Source of the DNA: Pseudoips prasinana | Lineage: Eukaryota > Arthropoda > Insecta > Lepidoptera > Nolidae | DNA: 64,000 nucleotides | NCBI GenBank assembly: GCA_951640165.1 | Contig: OX621252.1 | Coordinates: 24,511,934 to 24,575,933 of the forward strand | Reading direction: 5' to 3' | Shown here: positions 30,101 to 42,100 of the stretch, in pieces | Layout of the letters: each line of letters begins with the position of its first letter | Numbering within the stretch: the first letter of the stretch is position 1 | The notes under the pieces: generated by a model | The model's input: the letters and a program-made list of their open reading frames with translations, nothing else | What the model was told of the DNA's origin: nothing | The model's database searches: none | Translations under genes and position numbers: made by a program

Positions 30101-33100
30101 TTATTTACTAACAATCTTGTTGAGTCTTAGTTATGTACTTGAATATAGAAAAATTCTATTCTATTCAAAATGCGTGTATTTTAAGTTGTAAAAGAGCTCA
30201 TGGAGCTTAATTTTCCTCTATGTTACAACTTGCATACTCTTCCAAATATTTATAGAAGCCGGTGCTTGCCGAATATCCATTCTCACTTGAAATTGTCAAA
30301 ATCATTCTTCTAGAACGTGCATTACCAATTAAATTGGAATGAGACCTTGGACGTAAGATAAAAATAAATAAATTAGCTAACATCTAGGTAATAGATAAAT
30401 AATTATCGCAAGTATATTATTATGTTTTATTATCAACGGCAGTGATTAAAACTAGGATATCATTAATATTTGTCCGGCGGGGATCGAACCATCACGCTCT
30501 ACCAATCAGGCGTCCGTCGTACGATACAAGGCAGATCAAATTTGTGATTTCTATTTCTATGAAACATGCCCTAATGATATGTGAAAGCTCATATAGATAA
30601 GACCTCACAAATAATCTCATAAATATTGAATAAAAAATTTAACTGAGGTTGGCAGATACTTGCCTACTCACTGCAAATAATTTCTATTTTTTTACTAAAT
30701 TAGGTGACAATGTGTAAAGAAGAAGTACACGTTAAGATAATTGTTGATCTTTAGTTGACGCTTTCTATAGAATATTTAGTTGACGTTGTAAAAAAGACGA
30801 ATTACTTTATTAGATGCTATCTCATTTCTCGCTACCTTCTTCCCGTTGCTTAGTTAAAAAAATGAGAAGTTTGATCATGTGGCCAATAAATAAAAGTTAA
30901 AGTTAAAGAGGCTTAACTAATAATTTATCTTATAATTAGCTATGCCCCACGGTTTCACCCGCGTTAAAGTAGTTTTGGTGTAAAAGAGTAACAAACATAC
31001 ATCCATACATCTATACTCACAAACTTTCGCATTTATAATAGGTATTAGTAGGATCATAGGATGTGTACCTCTGGCGGTTTTGGCAGTTCACGCCGGAATA
31101 GCTCGCAATAGAAAATTTTTTCCTACTTACTTGACACTTATCGTCATATTTTAGACAATTCACACAATGTCTTTATAAATTGTAGCCTATGTGTTATTCT
31201 GATCTATAAGCTATATTATTGTAAAGATTAATTAAAATCCATTCAGTAGTTTTTACGTGAAAGAGTAACAAACATCCATCCATCCATACTTACAAACTTT
31301 CGCGTTTATAATATTAGTGGGATTATGCCCGGGATTCCATTATATCCAATTGAACAAGCTACCGTTAGACCAAAGAGGCAATAGATTGATTAGCCTAACT
31401 GCTCGAAGGATAGTTTAGATATATGCACTTTATTGTACACGTGTAAAAGAACGGTTTACGAACAAGACAAGCCAATCTATTGAAATAATGAAACGAAATA
31501 ATGAAATTTATTCAGCACTTGGGTATTTACATACACTTGTACTTGTCAAGCTCACAATGTATTACATAAACACAGTTTATAAACAGTAATTAAAGTAACA
31601 AAATATTTTAAATTAGTCCGTCCGTGCGGTCTGTTTCGTCACATGTATTTTTAATATTCTTAAATAAATAATAAATAGCAAGTAACTAAGCTATTATTGT
31701 TACATTTAACAATTGTATATCAAATTAAAGAATTGAAAACAACGAGCAGTTGGCTAGCGCAAAAGGCTCTCAACCAGTAGCTTAATTTAAACGACTAATA
31801 CCTGAGGGATTAGAATGATAAATTAGTAATGACGAAAATAAAGGGATTAATTAGGGTATTAGTATTAGAGAGTTATCTATCAATGAGATTTTTATTTTAT
31901 CTATTGTATTTTGCCTAGATACACGTGTAGCGCAATGTTAAGCAGTTGCCTCGCTACAACCTTATGGTTCGGGTTCAATTCCCACATACGACAACTATAA
32001 TAATGTGATCCGTAAACCGTTGTTTTGACTCTGGATGTGTTTTGTGTCCATGAATTGCATATTTGTAAAGCCCTCCGCAATACATCGATTTATAACCATA
32101 GTGAAACCATAACGTAACCATAACCATAACGTGAACCATAGCCTGCACTATGGTAATAATAATAATACATGCGGGGCAGTCTTTGGGGACTACTTTTTCT
32201 TTGGTGAAAGTGAAAACTATTTTTTCATTTCTCAAACTCGGAAAATAGTGTTAATTTAATCCGAGTAGCGAGTGGAAGCCTCGCCTCTTTACATCATTCT
32301 GTCTCCCGCTTTGCTCTGGAGGGAAGTGGAACTATTCATTTTCTAACTCCTCCTTCTTTCTTTCTGATAAAATTTGTTGCGGGATCCAAGATAGTTAAAG
32401 CCAATCCCCGGGACATGCCTGAGCCTCACCGCTCAGTGTCATTTCATTGTGTGCCACTGTTGATCCTGGCTTACAGAAGTTGCAGTGGTGGGTAAGAGGG
32501 AGGGACTACTCCCGATTAAAAAAAAAACAGAAAAAACCTAGTGGAAGACGCTACTTCTCACCTTTGCGCGGTAAATACTGATATTAATTGCTTCCCTCCG
32601 TATGGTAGGAATAAATGTAAAAAATAGAACTGAACTTGGTTAAGTATGTAGGCGGTTATAAAAAAATCACACTAATATTATAAAGGCGAAAGTTTGTGAG
32701 TGTGTATGTTTGTTACTTCTTCACGTCTAAACGGCTCGAGTGATTTTAATAAAATTTGGTATGTAGTTAGCTGACACTCTGGATTGACACATAGGCCATA
32801 ATTTATAAAGTTTAATGCGGGTAAAACCCTGGGGTACAGCTAGTCTAACATAAGTAAGAAAAATAAGCTGCGGTTATATGAGTGTATAAACAGCCGGTGT
32901 GAATTAAAAAATAAAGACCCTCCGTCTTACGAATATTCGATCAGGTCATGTGTCCTGCGACGCGAGTTTAACATTTTTTACCAATCCCAAAAAGTGCATT
33001 ACGTCGCTAAAGAAGTTTTCACTTCCACTAGACGCGCCTTCTCGTGCATTTCTCTTTATTAAACATTATAATTTTACGCGACAATATTCGAATAACAGTT

Positions 33101-36100
33101 CTTAAGTTCTTACCATACTAAAGTAGATATATGTATATATAAATATATCAGTGAAAACCAGCCGTGTGTAACGGATTATTTCTTATCGCCCCCCATACAG
33201 GGGTTCAAGTTTGGGGTTTAACTTATATCGGGTCGAGGCCCCTGTACATGAAGGAAGTCTGCCTCCCTCTGCCCGGGACGGACCTGAACGGCTGGACGCC
33301 ACTCCTCCCTGGCTGCCAGGCTGCCGATCACTGGCTTCGCGTCGCGTCGTCGCTTCAGTGCAAGAGGAGTCAAGTAGCTAAGCTCGGCAGAATTAAAATT
33401 TTGTAAAATTATATTTTATTTTAGTTAAATTATTATAAAACTATTTTTGTTCACGGAGGTTGGATTTCATTTGATAAAACCCCAAGAATAACCGTAACAT
33501 TGGCTAACTACATACCAAATTTTATTAAAATCGCTGAAGAATCGACGTGAAGAAGTAACAAACATACACACTCACAAACTTTCGCCTTTATAATATTAGT
33601 GTGATTTTTTTATAACCGACTACATAACCAAGTTCAGTTCTATTTTTTACATTTATTCCTACCATACGGAGGGAAGCAATTAATATCAGTATTTACCGCG
33701 CAAAGGTGAGAAGTAGCATCTTCCACGAGGTTTTTTCTGTTTTTTTTTTAATCGGGAGTAGTCCCTCCCTCTTACCCACCACTGCAACTTCTGTAAGCCA
33801 GGATCAACAGTGGCACACAATGAAATGACACTGAGCGGTGAGGCTTAGGCATGTCCCGGGGATTGGCTTTAACTATCTTGGATCCCGCAACAAATTTTAT
33901 CAGAAAGAAAGAAGGAGGAGTTAGAAAATGAATAGTTCCACTTCCCTCCAGAGCAAAGCGGGAGACAGAATGATGTAAAGAGGCGAGGCTTCCACTCGCT
34001 ACTCGGATTAAATTAACACTATTTTCCGAGTTTGAGAAATGAAAAAATAGTTTTCACTTTCTCCAAAGAAAAAGTAGTCCCCAAAGACTGCCCCGCATGT
34101 ATTATTATTATTACCATAGTGCAGGCTATGGTTCACGTTATGGTTATGGTTATGGTTACGTTATGGTCAGGTGGTCGCCTAGCCCTTTTGCGTTCTAAAT
34201 TCTTTGTCTATGATGATGATGATGATGTCTTCCCGGCCGAATTTCGGCCACGGCGGCCATTCTCAATGGAGATTAGCCAATTGCGCAGGACATATTATAG
34301 TGTACAAGTGTGTGCGCAAACACAGGGGCACTTTCTATTCCATCACTCTCATGATCCGATGGGACGACTAGCGACACGACCGGAAAGAGGTCAGGTACAG
34401 GACCGACAGCTTTACGTGCTCTCCGAGGCACGGGGGTGTAATACCGCCAATTTTCAGACTTCGGGCTGATACTGAGAAATTTCTTTCTACGGAAAATTCC
34501 CAAAATCACTTTTTGGCCCGACCCGGGATTTGAACCCAGGACCTCATTTTCTGCGGTTGAACACGCTACCGCTAGAGCAACGATTTTTTGTCTGTACTAA
34601 TATTATAAAGAGGTAACGTTTGTGAGTTTGCGACGTTGTAAGGGGTAATCTCTGAATCTACTGAACCAATTTTCATAATTATTTCACTAATAGAAGTGGA
34701 GTGTCATGGCTGTGATTCATCTTCATAATTTTTATTTATCCCGAACTTTTAACCCGAAGTATATCGCGGGACAAACGGGCAGGGACAAAAATATTTATAA
34801 CGCGGAACGAAGTCCGCGGGCACTACTAGTTTTGTATAAACTTACTCTCGTCAATGAAGTACTGTTGAATAGTCCAGAAGGTAGTTGCATTGCCGTCAAC
34901 GGTTGTGCTCCAATAAGTGAAGCCTTGCTTAGCCCAATCGTACACTGAGTCCGAGAATCTAGACTCCTCAAACTGTTGACAAAAACATTTAAATAATTAA
35001 TTAAATATACTAATAATAAATATCTTGGGACATTATTCACACTGACAGATCCCAAACTAAGCAGAGCTTGTGCTATGGAAATCAGATAACTGATATACTA
35101 CATATAGCTACTATATTTGTAAATATTTAGTTTTTTTTTTATATCAGAGGGCAACAAACGAGCAAGTGGGTCACCTGATGGTAAGTGATCACCGCCGCCC
35201 ATAGACACTCGCAACACAAGAGGTCTCGCGGGTGCGTTGCCGGCCTTTAAAAGTCAGCAAACAAGTGTTGCAGACCCTTCCCCCCTGTCGAGGGCTGCTC
35301 TTTGAGACAATAAACGCTATGCCCTACCTCTCTTAAATACTAATATAGATAAATTACACCCAGACTCAGGACAAACACACATGTTCATGCACATAAATAT
35401 CTTTCCTGGGTGAAAATCAAACCCACGGCGATTTATAGGTATAGATACTGTTATATCTTTATAAAAATACTGTTCATTATGTAAACCTTTTATTACAATG
35501 CGGAAAACGATTAATCTTCTTCTTTTTACAAATGGCAAGTTACGCCGATGTTGACAATTCTGGCAATGTCAGATGTCAAATGGGAATACGTGCGATAAAT
35601 TTAACCAAAATTTGCATATATGTAATAGCTAATTGCGTATCTTGTCGATTAGGCTAAAACAAAACATTCAAATGTTACAATCACAATTTGATGCCATTGC
35701 ATCTTATAAAGCACATTAATACATCGTAGAGTTCTAGGGAAGGTTGGAAGGAATTCATATAATTATTGGTTATTATTGGTGCATTGGTCAAAGAAAACAA
35801 AACAACAAGAAAACAATTAATGAATGACAAACGTGTCAATTGAAAACCTTTTACTCTCACCATAGAGGTATTAAATACCATAGAGGTATGTAAGTATGTA
35901 ACAGATACCTATTTAGATCTGTAGTTTGTACTAAATCATTTAAATAAATAATAAATATCTTGGGACTATTACATGCTAAAATCACGTTAACAATAACTAC
36001 ATGTTGTCGATATCAAAACATTCATTTTCTATATTTTTGAAAAATAACGGGGAAGGCGAGATAAGTTCACGGAACTTTCCCCGTGGCTTAATATTATTTA

Positions 36101-39100
36101 CTAGCAGTGGCCGCGGACTTCGTTCCGCGTTATAAATATTTTTGTCCCTGCCGGTTTGTCCCGTAATACTTAGGGTTAAAAGTTCGGGATAAATAAAAAT
36201 TATCATGATGAATCATAATAGCTTAGGACACTCCACAATAACGTAGCTTTCTATTGATGAAATAATTTTGAAAATCGGTTCAGTAGATCCAGAGATTACC
36301 CCTTGCAACATCACAAACTCACAACCACTCAAACTTTACCTCTTTATAATATTAGTATAGAAGTATAGATTAATAAGAAAAAGATGAGCGTGGATAACAA
36401 TGGGTGATCGCCTAAGTGGCTCATTCTAAGCGTCTGTGTGCTTCGGAGGGGACATGGCGGTCGTGCATATAGTCATTGAACAACAGTCGTTAACGATTGT
36501 CAGTTGCCTACTAGGCGGTTTGAATAACAATAATACTAAGAGTTTGTCCAGGACAAACAGACATGTTCATGCACACAAATATCTGTCCTGGGTGGGAATC
36601 GAACCCACGACCTCCGGCGTGAAAAACAAGCATTTGCCAACCACGCCAACAGGCCCGTCGAATGGGTAAATGAGTTTAATTAAACTTTAATATGTAAATG
36701 TAATATGAAGACTCTCATTAAATACAGACGTAACTAAAACTGAAACCACTTGTGTATTTCTTTACCTCTTATATATTCATAATGTATTCAAGTTCAAACA
36801 AAAAGCGTTTATTAAAGTTGTAGGCACTGTTCATGGCTACTGTAGAGTTAATACAATGATGCTGTAGTTACCGAGTTCTAGATAAATGTTAAAATAAACG
36901 TTGTCTTACGCAAAAATATATATAATATGTAAATTAAACCATTTATCGTCGTTACGACTTTAACTAATATAGCATAGCTAGATGCTAGCTAGGTCCGTAA
37001 GTGATCGGCAAGGTTGAGCAACTAGGCTCGTGGTCGGTCCATAGATGGGTGACCACCAAAGTCGTTTAATTTCGAAGCGTCTCCGTACTTCGGAGGGTAC
37101 GCAAAATTTGTTAAGCCATGTCGGAGGCCTATTGGGCGGCTTGAACAACTCTGACACTAGGGTAACCACTGACCATACGATAAGTAAGTAACAAATGTAT
37201 GTAACGACTTTTCGAGATAATCAATGAAAACAATTGATACCAAAAATATAAGAAATAAAAGAATGATTTTGAGTAACTGTTATATAATTTCTTATATTTC
37301 ACTTTGCTGAGGACGTGTGAATGATAATTATGATAATAAAAAAGGTTTTTATCACATAAAATTTTAATGGCGCTTATTATAAATATAATATCCTGAGGAT
37401 ATTATTCACACACGGCCATCTGATCCCAAACTAAGCAGAGCTTGTAATATGGAAACCAGGTAACTGATCTACTACATATATTATTTTACTTTCTTTTGTG
37501 AATACATACTTATATAGATAATTTACACCCAGACTCAGGACAAACAGACATGTTCATGCACACAAATATTTGCCCCGGGTGGGAATCGAACCCACGACCT
37601 GCGGCAGGCAGCGTATCTACCAACCACGCCACCACGCCCTAAATATGAAAAAATTATAAGAGAATATATAAAAAGAAGTAAATAATAAGAACTTGTTTGT
37701 ATATAAATAAAAACATAATATAATACCTATAATAAAATTATCGTACCTAGGAAATATCTCTCAGAAAACAGGTAGCCAACTGTGCAGTGTCTCTGTGTAC
37801 TATCACCAAACGGGTAGCCAACTGTGCAGTGTCTCTGTGTACTATCACCAAACGGGAAGCCAACTGTGCAGTGTCTCTGTGTACTATCACCAAACGGGTA
37901 GCCAACTATGCAGTGTCTTTGTGTACTATCACCAAACGGGTAGCCAACTGTGCAGTGTCTCTGTGTACTATCACCAAACGGGTAGCCAACTGTGCAGTGT
38001 CTCTGTGTACTATCACCAAACGGGTAGCCAACTGTGCAGTGTCTCTGTGTACTATCACCAAACGGGTAGCCAACTATGCAGTGTCTCTGTGTACTATCAC
38101 CAAACGGGTAGCCAACTGTGCAGTGTCTCTGTGTACTATCACCAAACGGGTAGCCAACTGTGCAGTGTCTCTGTGTACTATCACCAAACGGGTAGCCAAC
38201 TGTGCAGTGTCTCTGTGTACTATCACCAAACGGGTAGCCAACTGTGCAGTGTCTCTGTGTACTATCACCAAACGGGTAGCCAACTGTGCAGTGTCTCTGT
38301 GTACTATTACCAAACGGGTAGCCAACTGTGCAGTGTCTCTGTGTACTATTACCAAACGGGTAGCCAACTGTGCAGTGTCTCTGTGTACTATCACCAAACG
38401 GGTAGCCAACTGTGCAGTGTCTCTGTGTACTATCACCAAACGGGTAGCCAACTGTGCAGTGTCTCTGTGTACTATCACCAAATGACCATCAACATCAGCG
38501 ATCGCCAACCCAAGCGCGGCGATTATGGTATACCGCTGCAAATTATGGATACAACTCCATTGTGGCAATCCTTGGGAATCTCAGGCATGCTGGTATTTAC
38601 GATGTTCTTCTTCACCGTTTTAAGTACGTGATAAATTAGTTACATAAATTCGAAAAGCAAGTAGACGGGCCTGTTGGCGTGGTTGGCAAATACTTGCTTT
38701 CCACGCCGGAGGTCGTGGGTTCGATTCCTACCCAGGACAGATATTTGTGTGCATGAACATGTCTGTTTTCCCTGGTTTTTTTCTGGGTGTAATCTTAATA
38801 TATAAAATTCTCGTGTCACAATGTCAGTTACCTTTCTCCTCCGAAACGGCTTTACTGATGTTTACCAAATTTTATATGCGTATTTAGTAGGTCTGAGATT
38901 CGGCTACTATCTATTTTTCATATCCCTAAGTGATAAGGGTTGTTCACACTTAACATAAAAAAAAATATGGTCACCTTTTTGTTTTAATTTTTCTATAATG
39001 TGGCTAAAAAATACATAAAACCCTAAATTTTTACCCTTTTATCACCAACCCCTATTTTTTAATAGCCATTTTAGTAATTTAATATATTTTCATCCCGCTC

Positions 39101-42100
39101 GATAACTGATCAATTATCGTCTTTTTTGTAAATGTTTTATATTAAAAATGCGAAAGTTTGTGAGTATAGATGTATGGATGTATTTTTGTTACTCTTTTAC
39201 ACCAAAACTATTAAGCGCAGGTGAAACCGCGGGGCATAGCTAGTTATCTATATAATTATGTAATTACAAAAGAAAAGTATTATATGTAGTACCTATATTA
39301 GTTATTTGGTTTCTATAGTACAAGCTCTGCTTAGTTTGGGATCAGATAGCCGTGTGTAAATAATGTCCCAGGATATTAAGTGGTGCGGGCGCGCCTTTAA
39401 TTTGAACTCAGGACGAATATTAATATATTTTTTTATATGCACGTATTATGAAATTCCTAAGTAAATTACGATTGAAACGTTTCATACACATTTATGTATT
39501 TATTTATTGGCTTCAACTTTATTCTACCATTACATCCCTGTAATGGTAGAAATAAATTGAAGCCAATAAATAAATTATTGCGATAGAAAGTGTGGCGCAG
39601 CGGCTAAGACAGTCGCCTCACCGCTTCGTGTCGCAGGTTCTATTTGTGTGACTCATAAATAGTTGTTCTGAGTCTGGATGTAATTTGTGTCCGTCTGTTA
39701 TATGTTTGTAGAGTACTCCGCGACGCAGGGATTAGATTGACTTATATAAAACAAAAGTTTCAAGTGTCTATTATATACATTTTTAGTCAACTAATAACAT
39801 GCTATCAAAAAAGCAGCCCTTGTGAAGTCTTTCAGTGACATGAGGAGTATACATATGTTCGATAGAAATTGATATTTTCGATCGAATGATGAAAAAGTCT
39901 ATTCAGATTGTATTGTAAGTTGATCAGTCTACGATTCCGAGCTATGACCCTGAATGTGGAAGGTATGGATTTACTCACAGCAACTTGTGTCCCCGCGACG
40001 AACTCTGTGTCGTCATAAAACACGCAGGTTGTGTAGTCGGTGGTGGGGCACCACAGTTCTAGTGCATCCAGGCCCGAGGGCAAGTCAGGCTTGGTGACCG
40101 CCGTCCACCTTGCAGCAGTCGCCTCGCTCACCGTCTTTGGCATCTCGATGAACGCTGATGTTCCGATGCCCAACAGTGTGACTTCAAATCTCACTGGGGA
40201 ACATGTAACCTTACTTACTTACTGGTACATGTTTTTTGTTATCTGTTTTACTGATCAAGAGACCAGTAAAACAAAAAATGATATTCTGGTAGGTATAGTA
40301 TTCATCAATTACTAAGTCGATTTCATAATTGAAGACAATTATAACCCAAATTTACTTATCGCGTAGCTATTCCTAGAGATGTTATATGGGGTAGGTACGC
40401 CCTTTAGCTGCTACGATGTAGTAAAATTACTACGGTAGTATTTTACTACGAGATTTAGGAAGTATTTAAGCATCTTTATTAGAGGTAAAATATGTTAGAT
40501 CATAGCCTCGCGGGTAGTTTCAAACTCGACGAGTTGATAATATGACCCACGGTAAAAACATATAAAACTTTGATAGAACTAACATTAATTGATCTACGTT
40601 CTTAGGGACGGCAGCAGAAAAGTATGGAGTAAAAAATAGATTTAAAATCTTAAGTTTTGGAGATAAAGTCGCTTAAGCTGCAGAATAGTGTCAACAAGGC
40701 AAATCAGACTCCCACAACTATAGCCCACCACACCGCCAACTTCAATGACAGCGAACATTTTCAATGGGGACTCCAGACGTATTGAAAATATGTCTTTGGA
40801 AATACAAAAGTACTCTTTATTCTCTCATAATCATAGTCCGATGGAATTGAATGGAATCTGGCCAGCTAGCTGTCCTGCATTATTTTACATACCTTTTAAG
40901 TTGGGGTCCATTCCTGAAACAAATAAGAAAAATATAAATAACAGTGAGTTGCACCAGCCGTACTTGCGAGGTGGACTAAAAAGGTTTAAAATGTTCCTAA
41001 CTATTCGATTAAAATAAAACAAATAAATATATATTAATATCTGTATCAGTCAACCGTATCCCTTTTCTGTACTCTATGTTTTCGTTGTAAGTAAACCAAT
41101 TTTATTTCTTAATAGTGATGGCTTTATTTTATTAGTTGCTTTAAATATGGTCATGTACAGACTCCAGCACATCCAGCTACCTCAATGTGTCATATTTCTT
41201 TTATAGATTTTTAACTTTATCACATAAGCATAAGGTTCACTTTCAATTGAGGAAATTTTACAGATTGGAGTAGCTTGATGTGCTGGCGACTGTACATTTA
41301 GTTTTAATGGTTTACAAACAAAGATGATGTTATTTTTTATTTCGATGATTGTCGGCAATTATAGATAGATAGATATTAGGCATATGAGAGGGTTTTACCC
41401 CCGTTAATCTTTATAAATTATAGCATTATGTGTTATTCGGATATATAAGCTATATTACTAAAAAGTTTCATCATAATTCGTTCCGTGGTTTTTGCGTGAA
41501 AGAAGATTAGTAGGATCATAACATTCTGATATAACATTATATATAGCATATACTATTATAGCAGATATAATTTAATCGTAGCTGCAAATGATTGTTCCTT
41601 AATTTAAAGCAAATAATGATATTTTATTATATTTTTAGGGTTCCGTAGCCAAATGGGAAAAAAAACGGAACCCTTATAGATTCGTCATGTCTGACTGTCT
41701 ATCTGTATGTCTATCTGTCCATCCGTATGTCGCAGCCACTTTTTTCCGAAACTATAAGAGCTGTACAGTTGAAACTTGGCAAGTTGATGTATTCGGTGAA
41801 CCAAATTAAGATTTTTACACTAAAATATAAAAAAAAATTTTTGGGGCGTCCCCATACATAGAACTGAAACTCAATATTTTTTTTCATCGTACTCATACAT
41901 GTGGGGTATCTATGGATAGGTCTTCAAAAATGATATGATGAGGTTTCTAATATCACTTTTTTCTAAACTTAATAGTTGGCGCCGAAGACACTTCCAAAGT
42001 GATAAAATCCCCCCCCCCCCGCCCCTTGTAGATTCTAAAATAAGAGAATAATAAAACTAAAAAAAATATATTATGTACATTACCATGCAAACTTCCACCG

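Larger units (their letters stand above)
32106..34167. repeat. Giant inverted repeat, 665-bp arms, 731-bp spacer
   Basis: Arms 32106-32771 and 33503-34167 are inverted copies, near identical by eye over the whole length, including CCATAGCCTGCACTATGGTA, a 10-base A/T run and a Helitron-like start (TCACACTAATATTATAAAGG). The spacer holds a complete 177-bp Helitron end and a GC-rich block at 33160-33400. Intron 4 of gene A. Confidence 0.9.

Noticed and set aside
37787..38631. 232- and 278-codon ORFs across the minisatellite
   Set aside because: Open only because the unit is 42 bp long and lacks stops; no splice or coding evidence and it lies in an intron of gene A.
39832..40194. Reading the whole 120-codon reverse ORF as coding
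   Set aside because: Only the part up to 39979 fits; a GTGAGT donor follows and exon 4 continues in phase.
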